Shown piece after piece: positions 8,668 to 17,160 of a stretch of 64,000 nt of DNA. The stretch is from NCBI RefSeq assembly GCF_001423845.1, contig NZ_LMPM01000001.1, forward strand, positions 2,530,153 through 2,594,152. The letters are read 5' to 3'. Made by a program: the position numbers and the translations under genes. The stretch is from Sphingomonas sp. Leaf357. Its GTDB lineage: Bacteria > Pseudomonadota > Alphaproteobacteria > Sphingomonadales > Sphingomonadaceae. The notes below the pieces were generated by a model. The model was not told where the DNA came from. It ran no database searches and saw nothing but the letters and a program-made list of their open reading frames with translations. Each line of letters begins with the position of its first letter. Positions within the stretch are counted from its first letter, which is position 1.

Positions 8668-10842
8668 TCAGTGCCCGCGTCGCAGCGACAGTTTCGGAAC
8701 CGACTTGCCCTTGAGCGCCGCGCCACGCCCGGACAGCGACGGATTGGTCATGAAATACCGGTGCAGGTTGAACGGCCGGTCGCCCGGAATCTCGCGTACG
8801 TAACTGCCGTCCGCCTTCAGGTCCCAGCTCTGCTCGTTGTCGATCAGATTGGCGACCATCACCTGATCCAGGATCTGGTCGTGCACCGTCGGGTTCAGGA
8901 TCGGCAGCATATATTCCACCCGCCGGTCGAAATTGCGCGGCATCCAGTCGGCCGACGAGATGAACAATTGCGCGTCGTCGTTGGGCAGCGATTTGCCGTT
9001 GCCGAACGCCCAGATCCGGCTGTGTTCCAGGAAACGCCCGATCACCGATTTCACGCGGATATGATCGGACAGACCCGGCACCTGCGGACGCAGGCAGCAG
9101 ATGCCGCGGATGATCAGGTCGATCTCCACCCCGGCACCGCTCGCCTCGTACAATTTCTCGATCACCGCTGGGTCGACCAGCGAATTCATCTTCGCCCAGA
9201 TCGCGGCGGGCTTGCCGGCGCGCGCATTGGCGATTTCGGTATCGATCAGCGTCACGAGGCGGGGGCGCAGGTCGCGCGGCGACAGGCTGACCAGCGCCAT
9301 CCCCTCGGGTTCGACATAGCCGGTGATGTAGTTGAACATCTGCGCGGCGTCGTTGCCGATGCGAGGATCGGCGGTGAAGAAGCTGAGATCGGTGTAGATC
9401 TTGGCGGTGATCGGGTGATAGTTGCCCGTCCCGAAATGGCAGTAGGTGCGGTAGGCCGTCCCCTCGCGCCGCACGACCATCGAGATCTTGGCGTGCGTCT
9501 TCCATTCCATGAAGCCGTACACCACCTGCACGCCCGCGCGCTCCAGCGCCGAGGCCCAGACGATGTTCTGCTCCTCGTCGAACCGCGCCTTGAGCTCGAC
9601 CACGGCGGTAACGGACTTCCCCGCCTCCGCCGCCGCGATCAGCGCGTTGATCACGGCGGGCTGCTTGCCGGCGCGGTACAACGTCTGCTTGATCGCCACG
9701 ACGTCCGGATCGTTCGCCGCCTGCTTCAGGAAGGCCAGCACCACCTCGAACGTCTCGTACGGGTGGTGGACGACGATGTCCTTGGCGCTGATCGCTGCAA
9801 AGCAATCGCCTCCGAATTCGCGGATCCGTTCCGGGAAGCGCGGCGAATAGGGCGGGAATTTGAGATCGGGCCGATCCTCGTCGACGATCGAATCGAGATC
9901 GCCGACGCCGAGGAACGCTCCGCTTTCGGTGACGAAGGCGTGTTCGCCCAGTTCCGCTCGCAACGCATCGCCCAGATCGTGCGGCATGCCGCTTTCCAGT
10001 TCCAGCCGGATCACGCGCCCGCGCCGCCGCCGCTTGATCGCATTGGCGAAGTAGCGGACCAGATCCTCCGCTTCGTCGTCGATCTCCAGATCGCTGTCGC
10101 GCAGCACGCGGAATTCCGCCCCGCCCGCCACGGTGTAGCCAGGGAAGATCAAAGCCGCGAAGCGCTTTACCAGCGATTCGACCGCCACGTACCGCGCCCG
10201 TTCGCCAGGCACGCGCACGAAGCGCGGCATCTGGCTCGGCAGCATCACCAGTTCGCGGATCGGCTCCTGATCCGACAGCCGCACCAGATCGAACATCACC
10301 GCCAGCCCTTTGTTGGGCATGAACGGGAAGGGATGCGCCGGGTCGAGCGCCTGCGGGGTGAGGATCGGGAAGATCTGTTCCTTGAACTGCTTCTCCAGCC
10401 AGGCGACCTCCTCGGGCGTCAGCATCTCGTCGATCGTGCGCGATCCCAGCACGTCGATGCCGGTTTCGCTCAGTTGCAGCCGCAATTCGCGCCACACCGA
10501 GCGCTGGCTCTCGATCAGTTCGTCGGCCTCGGCCACGATCGCCGCCAATTGCTGGCCCGAGGTGAGGCCATCGGCCGACCGGCGATCGACATCCTGCACC
10601 AGTTGCCCCTTCAGGCCCGCCACGCGCACCATGAAGAATTCGTCGAGGTTGGAGCCGGAGATCGACAGGAACCGCACCCGCTCGAGCAGGGGGTGCGCGG
10701 CGTTGCGCGCTTCCTCCAGCACGCGGCGGTTGAACGCTAGCCAGGAAAGCTCGCGGTTGAAGTAGCGCTCGCTGCCTTCCGTCCCGACGAACTGGTCGTC
10801 GTCATCCTCGTCGAGGCGCGCGATATGGGCTGGGCGGGTCAT
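8668..10842 (-). CDS. ppk1: RNA degradosome-type polyphosphate kinase 1
   Basis: A 724-residue polyphosphate kinase, which polymerises the gamma-phosphate of ATP. The N-terminal segment RYFNRELSWLAFNRRVLEEA is the classic start of Ppk1. The autophosphorylated histidine lies in YCHFGTGNYHP (about His469), followed by KIYTDLSFFTAD. Length fits the family (about 700). The ATG at 10842 overlaps the stop of the hda gene by four bases. The order hda-ppk-ppx links chromosome-replication control with polyphosphate metabolism and recurs in alphaproteobacteria as far as I know. Confidence 0.97.
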   Translation of the reverse strand: MTRPAHIARLDEDDDDQFVGTEGSERYFNRELSWLAFNRRVLEEARNAAHPLLERVRFLSISGSNLDEFFMVRVAGLKGQLVQDVDRRSADGLTSGQQLAAIVAEADELIESQRSVWRELRLQLSETGIDVLGSRTIDEMLTPEEVAWLEKQFKEQIFPILTPQALDPAHPFPFMPNKGLAVMFDLVRLSDQEPIRELVMLPSQMPRFVRVPGERARYVAVESLVKRFAALIFPGYTVAGGAEFRVLRDSDLEIDDEAEDLVRYFANAIKRRRRGRVIRLELESGMPHDLGDALRAELGEHAFVTESGAFLGVGDLDSIVDEDRPDLKFPPYSPRFPERIREFGGDCFAAISAKDIVVHHPYETFEVVLAFLKQAANDPDVVAIKQTLYRAGKQPAVINALIAAAEAGKSVTAVVELKARFDEEQNIVWASALERAGVQVVYGFMEWKTHAKISMVVRREGTAYRTYCHFGTGNYHPITAKIYTDLSFFTADPRIGNDAAQMFNYITGYVEPEGMALVSLSPRDLRPRLVTLIDTEIANARAGKPAAIWAKMNSLVDPAVIEKLYEASGAGVEIDLIIRGICCLRPQVPGLSDHIRVKSVIGRFLEHSRIWAFGNGKSLPNDDAQLFISSADWMPRNFDRRVEYMLPILNPTVHDQILDQVMVANLIDNEQSWDLKADGSYVREIPGDRPFNLHRYFMTNPSLSGRGAALKGKSVPKLSLRRGH

Positions 10843-11492
10843 GGAACCTCGGATGAAGTCGGAAATGGCAGGGTCGGCGCGGGATCGATCATCAAACTGG
10901 CTTCGGTCAGTGTGGCCCGGGCCAGCGGAATCGACAAGCGCTTCCGCCGCTCCAGCACCGCCTGATCGAGCACGTCGACCGCGCGTAGCAGCGAAATGTG
11001 ACTCCTTTCCACGCGGGTGAGCAACCATTGGATCAGGTCCGGGCGGGCATCCAGCCCTCGGCGCAGAAATTGCCGTTCGAACAGGGCCTGCATCAGCACG
11101 TCGTCCGGCGCGTTAATTCGCGCGACTGGGCTCGCGGCAAGGCGGGACCGGAGATCGGGCAGCTTCACCACCCATTCCGGCGGTGCGACGTCGGCCACGA
11201 TCACCAGCGGATGCCGCTCCTCCTGCGCCCGGTTCCAGGCGTGGAACATGGTCGCCTCGGGCTGGCGCTCGGCGTCGTCGATGATCGTACCGCCGCTCTT
11301 CGCCGCGAAGATCCGCGCGAGCAGGCTGCGTCCGGACTTGCGCGGGCCGACCAGCACCACGCTCATCACCGGCCATGACGCCCAATGTTCGAGCAGTTGC
11401 ACCGCCCGAGCGTTGGAGTCGCTGACCAGGAATTCGTCGTCGCGCGGATCGGCGGGCCATTCGAACGGCAGGGCGATCTGGCTCCCCGTCAT
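10839..11492 (-). CDS. hdaA: DnaA-related Hda-like regulatory ATPase
   Basis: A 217-residue DnaA-paralogue lacking the DNA-binding domain. Close to the start lies QIALPF, resembling the beta-clamp-binding motif of Hda (QLSLPL in E. coli). The P-loop reads GPRKSGRS: Lys is replaced by Arg, as in E. coli Hda, which prefers ADP. The protein is expected to promote hydrolysis of DnaA-ATP after initiation (RIDA). The ATG at 11492 is two bases beyond the upstream stop; a TTG at 11498 overlapping that stop (TTGA) is an alternative that adds two residues. The 3' end overlaps ppk. Confidence 0.85.
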   Translation of the reverse strand: MTGSQIALPFEWPADPRDDEFLVSDSNARAVQLLEHWASWPVMSVVLVGPRKSGRSLLARIFAAKSGGTIIDDAERQPEATMFHAWNRAQEERHPLVIVADVAPPEWVVKLPDLRSRLAASPVARINAPDDVLMQALFERQFLRRGLDARPDLIQWLLTRVERSHISLLRAVDVLDQAVLERRKRLSIPLARATLTEASLMIDPAPTLPFPTSSEVP

Positions 11493-11494
11493 CC

Positions 11495-12769
11495 TCAACC
11501 CGTACTGTTGTCCGCCGCCCCGACGCTGGGGGGCGGCAGCAAGGGACGGCGGATGCGCAGCGTCGTGCCGCTACCCTGCACCTGCCAACCGCGCGCGGTA
11601 AGTGCGGTGACCAGCGCCGCCGGGTCGCCATCGAAACCGACACGCATCACCGAAACGCCGCCAAGTGCCAGGCTGCTGGTCAGCGCCGTCCGCACGCCGG
11701 GAATGGCGCGCACCGCCGCCTCCGCGCTGGAAACCGCGTTGGCGCTCGGCGTATCGAACTGCACGCTGACGACGGTGCTGGCCGTCGTCGCCAATGTCGG
11801 GTCGGCCGCGACGGCCGCCGCTGCGGCGGCTTCGGCCAGCGCGGCATCGTCGGCCGGCGGCACCTCTTCGGTCGGCGGCGAATAGGACAGGCCGGCATCG
11901 GTCGAGAGCCGCCCGTCGCGCAGCGCGCCCTGATACGCCTCGTCCATCCGCTTCACGCCGGCATCCAGCAGCGCCGGCAGGCCGTCGCCGGTGCTGACGC
12001 GGAGCGTGAACCGCGCGATGATCGCATTGTCCGGCCCGTGCCGCGCCTCGAACACGCCGATCACCGGGCCGCCAGGCCATTGCCGATACAACCGCACCGA
12101 CGGCACGAGAATGTCGATCGCGCCATATTGGTCGAGGATCGACCGCCACCACATCCGCCCCGGCCGCCCGATCTGGCCGAGGTTGATCAGCAGCGAATCG
12201 GGTCCGGTGCCGGCAGGCCGTACGTAGTCCACGCTGCTCGATCCGGACCGGAACCGCGTCCACGCATCCAGCCAGTCGCTATGCTTTTCGAATACCTGGC
12301 CCACGCCGCCCGAATATTGCAGCGGCACGACCAGCATCGGCGAGGAGCGCTGGCCCAATCCGGCGACGCCCAGGATCGATCCGGCCCGTGCCCGGCTGAA
12401 CAACACGCCCAGCCGCGCGACATAGCGGTTCGGCCCGATCTGCTCGTTCTCGACCACGATGCCCGAGACCATGGCGTCCAGCGCGCCGTCCGAAAGCCCG
12501 CCGCCGCTGCCGCCCAGCCGCTGCGACAGCATCATCCAGCCCTTGCGTTGCGCCAGTCGCCAGCCGGCATAGCGCGCCGCCTCGGCCGTCTTGCCCGTCA
12601 CGTCGACGTCGATCCCGCCGACCTCGTAACTGCCCGATCCGTCCGCCGCGGCCAGCGGTGCACTGTCCGCCGCCGGAGTGTCGCCTTGCGCCAACACGGC
12701 CCCGCCGGTCGCGATGAGCGCGAGCGTCAGGGCGAAACGCAAACCGCGCGAGGAATGAACAACCGACAT
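11495..12769 (-). CDS. Exported protein with C-terminal HMA-like domain
   Basis: A 424-residue protein with a signal peptide (MSVVHSSRGLRFALTLALIA, cleavage near VLAQ). The first part, to about residue 260, resembles DUF2066-type proteins (YxVGGIDVDVTGKTAEAARYAGW; repeated beta segments). After a low-complexity Ala-rich linker, the last 80 residues have the beta-alpha-beta-beta-alpha-beta pattern of heavy-metal-associated domains (VVSVQFDT, SAEAAVRAIPGVR, GGVSVMRVGF, LVTALTARGW), but the CxxC metal site is missing. Divergent from purM with a 60-base gap and tightly followed by hda. The family and role are tentative. Confidence 0.7.
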   Translation of the reverse strand: MSVVHSSRGLRFALTLALIATGGAVLAQGDTPAADSAPLAAADGSGSYEVGGIDVDVTGKTAEAARYAGWRLAQRKGWMMLSQRLGGSGGGLSDGALDAMVSGIVVENEQIGPNRYVARLGVLFSRARAGSILGVAGLGQRSSPMLVVPLQYSGGVGQVFEKHSDWLDAWTRFRSGSSSVDYVRPAGTGPDSLLINLGQIGRPGRMWWRSILDQYGAIDILVPSVRLYRQWPGGPVIGVFEARHGPDNAIIARFTLRVSTGDGLPALLDAGVKRMDEAYQGALRDGRLSTDAGLSYSPPTEEVPPADDAALAEAAAAAAVAADPTLATTASTVVSVQFDTPSANAVSSAEAAVRAIPGVRTALTSSLALGGVSVMRVGFDGDPAALVTALTARGWQVQGSGTTLRIRRPLLPPPSVGAADNSTG

Positions 12770-12829
12770 TGCGGCCCTTTTGGCGAAGCAGGCGTGGAAA
12801 TCCAAGCAGGATATGGCTAGGCGGCGTGG

Positions 12830-13936
12830 ATGGCAGAAGATCCTCGACGCAACAGTCCCTACACCTATGCCGAAGCAGGCGTGTCGATCGCGGCGGGCAA
12901 CGCGCTGGTCCGCGCGATCGGCCCCCTTGCGAAATCGACGCGGCGCAAGGGTGCGGATGCCGATCTCGGCGGGTTCGGCGGCTTCTTCGACCTGAAGGCG
13001 GCGGGATTCGTCGATCCGCTGCTGGTGGCGGCGAACGATGGCGTCGGCACCAAGCTGAAGCTGGCGATCGAGCATGACGCCCATGACGGCGTCGGGATCG
13101 ATCTCGTCGCGATGTGCGCCAACGATCTGATCGTGCAGGGCGCCGAGCCGCTGTTCTTCCTCGATTACTACGCCACGGCGAAGCTCGAGCCGGCCGTCGC
13201 CGAACGCGTGATCGCTTCGATCGCGGAGGGCTGCCTGCAGGCCGGCTGCGCGCTGATCGGCGGGGAGACGGCGGAGATGCCGGGCATGTATGCGCCTGGC
13301 GACTACGATCTGGCGGGCTTCTGCGTGGGTGCGGTGGAGCGGACCGAGGTTCTTACCGGCCGCGAGATCGCTGCCGGAGACGTGGTGTTGGGCCTCGCGT
13401 CGTCGGGCGTGCATTCCAATGGTTTTTCGCTGGTCCGCCGGCTGGCCGCCGACAAGGGCTGGAAGCTCGATCGTCCGGCCTTGTTCGATCAGGAGACGTT
13501 GCTGATCGACGCGCTGATGGCTCCGACACGCATCTACGTGAAGAGCCTGTTGCCGCTGCTGAAGCGGGGCAGAATCAAGGGCCTCGCGCACATCACCGGC
13601 GGCGGCCTGCTCGAAAACATTCCTCGCGTGCTTCCCGAGGGCGTGCATGCGCGGATCGATGCCGACGCCTGGTCCCAGCCGCGCCTGATGTCCTTCCTTC
13701 AGGCACAAGGCGCGATCGAGCCGGAGGAGATGGCGCGGACTTTCAACTGCGGCATCGGCATGGCGGTCGTGGTCGCGGCGGAAGTGGCGGCGGATGTGAA
13801 GACCGCGCTGGAAGCGGCCGGCGAAACGGTGTTCGAGATCGGCGCGATCGAGGCTGGCGACACCGGCTGCACCGTCACCGGCAGCCTGGAAACCTGGGGC
13901 GCCCGCGCATCGTGGAGCGCCACGCACGATGCGTGA
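12830..13936 (+). CDS. purM: Phosphoribosylformylglycinamidine cyclo-ligase (AIR synthetase)
   Basis: A 368-residue ATP-dependent enzyme of purine synthesis that converts FGAM to AIR. It starts with the family pattern [14 protein letters not shown] and contains [22 protein letters not shown] and the metal/ATP region [18 protein letters not shown], then [11 protein letters not shown]. It overlaps purN by eight bases, and the purM-purN pair is a widespread purine operon. It is transcribed away from the exported HMA-like protein. Confidence 0.97.
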   Translation: MAEDPRRNSPYTYAEAGVSIAAGNALVRAIGPLAKSTRRKGADADLGGFGGFFDLKAAGFVDPLLVAANDGVGTKLKLAIEHDAHDGVGIDLVAMCANDLIVQGAEPLFFLDYYATAKLEPAVAERVIASIAEGCLQAGCALIGGETAEMPGMYAPGDYDLAGFCVGAVERTEVLTGREIAAGDVVLGLASSGVHSNGFSLVRRLAADKGWKLDRPALFDQETLLIDALMAPTRIYVKSLLPLLKRGRIKGLAHITGGGLLENIPRVLPEGVHARIDADAWSQPRLMSFLQAQGAIEPEEMARTFNCGIGMAVVVAAEVAADVKTALEAAGETVFEIGAIEAGDTGCTVTGSLETWGARASWSATHDA

Positions 13937-14504
13937 CGGCATGACGAGGGTCGGCATCCTGATCTCGGGCCGGGGCTCGAACATGATGTCCCTCGTCCAG
14001 GCCTCCCGCGCATCGGGAGCGACCTACGACATCGCGCTCGTCGCGTCCGACAACCCCGAAGCCCCCGGCCTCGCCTGGGCCGCCGCGCACGACATCCCGA
14101 CCTACGCCCAATCTCCCAGGGGCATGCCCAAAGCCGAATACGAAGCCAAGATCGACGCCGCGCTGCGCGGCGCGAACGTCGAGATCATCGCGCTCGCCGG
14201 CTATATGCGGCTGCTTTCGGACGATTTCGTCGCGCGCTGGCGGGGCAGGATCGTCAACATCCACCCCTCGCTACTGCCGAAATACAAGGGCCTCGACACC
14301 CACGCCCGCGCGATCGAAGCCGGCGATGCGACCGCCGGCTGCTCGGTGCATATCGTCACCGAGGAACTCGATGGCGGCGAGATTCTCGGCCAGGCCGCGG
14401 TACCGATCCTGCCCGGCGACACGCCCGATACGTTGTCTGAACGGGTGCTCGCCGCGGAGCATCGCCTTTACCCGACGGTTCTGGCAGACTTCGCCACGTT
14501 ATGA
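13929..14504 (+). CDS. purN: Phosphoribosylglycinamide formyltransferase
   Basis: A 191-residue folate-dependent enzyme forming FGAR from GAR. Visible signatures are [11 protein letters not shown] near the start, the catalytic triad region [18 protein letters not shown] (Asn, His) and the Asp of [16 protein letters not shown]. The ATG at 13929 overlaps purM; a second ATG at 13941 (MTRVGILIS) would give a more usual N terminus. The stop overlaps the next start in ATGA. Confidence 0.96.
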   Translation: MRDGMTRVGILISGRGSNMMSLVQASRASGATYDIALVASDNPEAPGLAWAAAHDIPTYAQSPRGMPKAEYEAKIDAALRGANVEIIALAGYMRLLSDDFVARWRGRIVNIHPSLLPKYKGLDTHARAIEAGDATAGCSVHIVTEELDGGEILGQAAVPILPGDTPDTLSERVLAAEHRLYPTVLADFATL

Positions 14505-14875
14505 GTCCCGATCCTGAATCCGTCTTGGCGAAAGTGCGCGATGCCGCGCTGTCGCTCCCATCGACCTACGAGAAGCCTTCGCACGGTTCGCCCGGCTTCT
14601 TCATCGAACAGGGCAAGGCCTTCGCCTATTTCTGGCACGACCATCACGGAGACAACGAGACGATCGCGATCGTCAAGACGACCGGGCTCGACGAACAGCA
14701 GATGCTGATCGAGAGCGATCGCGATTTCTGCTACGCCCCGCCCTATCTCGGGCCCTCGGGCTGGGTCGCGATGCGGCTGGACGGCGAGGTCGATTGGGAC
14801 CGGGTGGCGGACCGGATCGCGATCAGCTGGGAACTCGCCGCCCCGCGCCGCCTGCTCGAGGCGGGTGGGCGATGA
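14501..14875 (+). CDS. MmcQ/YjbR family DNA-binding protein
   Basis: A 124-residue protein of the MmcQ/YjbR fold (double-wing, CyaY-like). Typical pieces are ALSLPSTYEKPSHGSPGFFI, then FWHDHHGDNE and PPYLGPSGWVAMRLDG near the middle, and DWDRVADRIAISWELAAP at the end. E. coli YjbR has this fold and was proposed to bind DNA; the cellular role is not established. It is translationally coupled between purN and the downstream membrane-anchored protein. Confidence 0.85.
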   Translation: MSPDPESVLAKVRDAALSLPSTYEKPSHGSPGFFIEQGKAFAYFWHDHHGDNETIAIVKTTGLDEQQMLIESDRDFCYAPPYLGPSGWVAMRLDGEVDWDRVADRIAISWELAAPRRLLEAGGR

Positions 14876-15561
14876 GCGCGGAAACGCCGCCTCCGCCGGT
14901 TCCCGAAGTTCCCCAGGGCCCGACCGACGCGATCGCCCCGCCCCCGCCTTCGGTCGAGGCCGTCGCACAGCAAGTGGTCGATCGCGCGGAAGCCGCCGCG
15001 ACGCGCCGCCGCTGGGTCAGCCTGGCCGAGCTGGTTGGCGTCGCCGGGCTCGTCATCGCCGCTCTGGGCCTGTGGATGACCTGGTCCGATCGCCGCGCCG
15101 ACGACACTGCCAAGCAGGCCGAACGCGCGAGCGAAGCCAAGGTCCGCACCTTGGTGATGTTGAAGGCCAGCGGTAGCGGCGACCGGCTGACCCTGGCCGA
15201 TGCCACGCATGACGTGCAATCGATCGATATCGCCTTCCCCAAGGCGCTCGGCGTCGCGGCGCAGACGGATGTCGATCCCAAGATCGAGGCGAGCTGGTTC
15301 TCGCGCCCGTTGCTGGACCTCACCGATGGCGGCCCGGACAAGCGCGAAGGTCGCCTGCCCGTCCTGATCGCCGCGCAGTATTGGGACGGCGATGTCGAGC
15401 GCAAGGACAGCGCGATCTACGACGTGACTTGGAAGACCGAGGGCCGCTTCCTGGCCGGGCGTGCGTTGCGCGTCGAGGGGCTGAAACTGCGTGAGCGGAC
15501 GGGCTCGGCGGCACGGCTCGATGCGATCTGGGCCGCGGAGAAACCGAAAGTCGCTAAGTAG
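14872..15561 (+). CDS. Membrane-anchored protein of unknown function
   Basis: A 229-residue protein starting at the ATGA overlap with the mmcQ-like gene. The N-terminal 45 residues are Pro/Ala-rich and probably disordered. One transmembrane segment follows (about residues 47-64, LAELVGVAGLVIAALGLWM). The remaining 160 residues, which include a WSDRRADDTAKQAERA helix and several beta strands, would lie in the periplasm if the N terminus is inside (inference). No family is recognised. It is followed by a palindromic repeat. Confidence 0.75.
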   Translation: MSAETPPPPVPEVPQGPTDAIAPPPPSVEAVAQQVVDRAEAAATRRRWVSLAELVGVAGLVIAALGLWMTWSDRRADDTAKQAERASEAKVRTLVMLKASGSGDRLTLADATHDVQSIDIAFPKALGVAAQTDVDPKIEASWFSRPLLDLTDGGPDKREGRLPVLIAAQYWDGDVERKDSAIYDVTWKTEGRFLAGRALRVEGLKLRERTGSAARLDAIWAAEKPKVAK

Positions 15562-15567
15562 AGGGTC

Positions 15568-15671
15568 GTCATCCCGGACTTGATCCGGGATCCAACGTGC
15601 AACACGCGCCGCGCCCTACGATCATCGTTGCGCTCAACCAGAGTTGGATCCCGGATCAAGTCCGGGATGAC
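15568..15671. repeat. Intergenic palindrome, GTCATCCCGGACTTGATCCG family
   Basis: A perfect 29-base inverted repeat with arms at 15568-15596 and 15643-15671, each beginning or ending with GTCATCCCGGA or its complement. It fills the gap between two convergent genes. Related copies lie at 26358 and 51428, with more distant ones at 24488 and 58271. Confidence 0.92.
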
Positions 15672-15677
15672 GGTAGA

Positions 15678-16196
15678 TCAGAGGTCCAGCGCGTAGACCG
15701 GGTCGACATGCACTTCGCTGCCGACCACGAACTCGCGCGAGCCGATCACCGCAAACCCTTGTCGTTCGTAGAACGCCCGCGCCCGCGCATTATGCTCCCA
15801 GACGCCGAGCAGCAGGCGTTCGCCGCCCGCAGCGCGTGCATCGTCCCGGGCGCGGGCCATCAACGCGGCACCGATGCCGCTGCCATGGGCTTGCCGCAGG
15901 GTGTAGATCCGGCGCAGCTCGACATCGCCGGGCTGCAGATCGATCGGAAAATCGGGCGGGGTGATCACCGCATAGCCGAGCGGCGCGAAGCCCGGCTCGA
16001 CCTCGGCGACCGTGACGACGCATGCCGGGTCGCCGAGCCAGCGCGCGAATACGTCGGCGCTGTTGTTCTTCACGCAGTGCGCCAGCAGGTCGCCGCCGTC
16101 CAGCGACTGCGCATAGGTATCGAGAAAGGCGGCATTGGCGACGAGCGACAGGAGGGCCGCGTCATCCGCCCCCGCCCGTCGCACGCGCCATTTCAT
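15678..16196 (-). CDS. GNAT family N-acetyltransferase
   Basis: A 172-residue acetyltransferase. The acetyl-CoA-binding motif A is RQAHGSGIGAALMARARDDA, followed by LLLGVWEHNARARAFYERQGFAVIG, a typical motif B. Substrate is unknown. The start MKWRVRRAG at 16196 is chosen because the longer upstream frame runs through the end of ndk. It is 13 bases downstream of ndk and may be cotranscribed with it. Confidence 0.88.
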   Translation of the reverse strand: MKWRVRRAGADDAALLSLVANAAFLDTYAQSLDGGDLLAHCVKNNSADVFARWLGDPACVVTVAEVEPGFAPLGYAVITPPDFPIDLQPGDVELRRIYTLRQAHGSGIGAALMARARDDARAAGGERLLLGVWEHNARARAFYERQGFAVIGSREFVVGSEVHVDPVYALDL

Positions 16197-16209
16197 CTCA
16201 GCCCAATCC

Positions 16210-16632
16210 TCAGCCGACGATCTCGTCGGGCTTGAAGAAGTAGGCGATCTCGATCTCGGCATTCTCGTCCGAATCCGAACCGTGCACCGTGTTCGCCTCG
16301 ATCGATTCGGCCAGTTCCTTACGGATCGTGCCGGCATCGGCATTGGCCGGGTTGGTCGCGCCCATGATGTCGCGGTTGCGCTGCATGGCGTTCTCGCCTT
16401 CCAGCACCTGAACGACGACGGGGCCGGAGATCATGAAATCGACCAGTTCACCGAAGAAGGGACGCTCCTTGTGCACCGCGTAGAAGCCCTCGGCCTGCTC
16501 GCGGGTCATCTGGATGCGCTTCGAGGCGACGACGCGCAGGCCGGCTTCCTCCAGCATCTTGGTGACGGCGCCGGTGATGTTGCGACGCGTGGCGTCGGGC
16601 TTGATGATCGAAAACGTGCGGTTCGCGGCCAT
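16210..16632 (-). CDS. ndk: Nucleoside diphosphate kinase
   Basis: A 140-residue enzyme balancing nucleoside triphosphate pools. It starts [17 protein letters not shown] and the phosphorylated histidine is His117 in [12 protein letters not shown]. Length is exactly that of the family. A GGAGC ribosome binding site lies ten bases before the ATG at 16632. Upstream in-frame codons are discarded because homology begins here. The GNAT gene follows closely. Confidence 0.97.
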   Translation of the reverse strand: MAANRTFSIIKPDATRRNITGAVTKMLEEAGLRVVASKRIQMTREQAEGFYAVHKERPFFGELVDFMISGPVVVQVLEGENAMQRNRDIMGATNPANADAGTIRKELAESIEANTVHGSDSDENAEIEIAYFFKPDEIVG

Positions 16633-16719
16633 GACCGTGAAGCTCCTTAAATCTGTGATAGCGGAAAGTGGCGGTTCCCTAGTCGGGCGCGGGCGGCGAT
16701 GCAAGCGCGCCCGGCACGT

Positions 16720-17160
16720 TCAGGCCGCCTTCTCCCACCGCCCACCTTCGTTCTGCTTCCAGTAGTTGCGCGTGACCCCGTCGCGCTCGGCCAGCGCCTT
16801 CCACGCGACCCGCGCCTCGTCGATGCGGTCCGCGTCGAAGAAATGGAACGCCCGGTCGAAGCGCAGCGCCTCGTCGCGCCACACGCCATCGACCAAGGCG
16901 ATGTTGCGCGCGGCATTGGCCGGGTCCGGATGCGCGCTCAGCAACACCGGCTGCGCGGCATCCCCCTCCCCGCCTGACTCGGCATGGGGGAGGAAGCTTT
17001 CGGCGCTATAGGCCCACAGCAACCGGTCGAGGCTGCCACGCTGCTGTGCGCTGTCAGACACGATCAGCAACCGCCCACCGCTCGCCAGCACCTTCTCCGC
17101 GATCTGCGGCAAGGCCCGGTCGAGCGGCGTGGCGGTGAGGTGGTAGAAATCGACCTGCAT
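16720..17160 (-). CDS. holC: DNA polymerase III chi subunit
   Basis: A 146-residue protein with the chi pattern MQVDFYHLTATPLDRALPQI, a Rossmann-like middle (GGRLLIVSDSAQQRGSLDRLLW) and RAFHFFDADRIDEARVAWK. Chi links the clamp loader to SSB and helps RNA-primer handoff. The ATG overlaps the pepA stop by one base (TGATG). pepA-holC is also adjacent in E. coli. A long frame extending upstream through pepA is a shadow. Confidence 0.9.
   Translation of the reverse strand: MQVDFYHLTATPLDRALPQIAEKVLASGGRLLIVSDSAQQRGSLDRLLWAYSAESFLPHAESGGEGDAAQPVLLSAHPDPANAARNIALVDGVWRDEALRFDRAFHFFDADRIDEARVAWKALAERDGVTRNYWKQNEGGRWEKAA

Noticed and set aside
8654..10495. Long upstream extension of ppx opposite and over ppk1
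   Set aside because: Composition is Arg/Gly-rich and the Ppx fold begins at 8653; ppk1 occupies the region in another frame.
16965..16993. Possible palindromic repeat inserted in frame within holC (CCTCCCC/GGGGAGG)
   Set aside because: The encoded LPHAESGGEGDAAQPVLL matches the usual holC pattern in this position as I remember it, and the arms are only seven bases.
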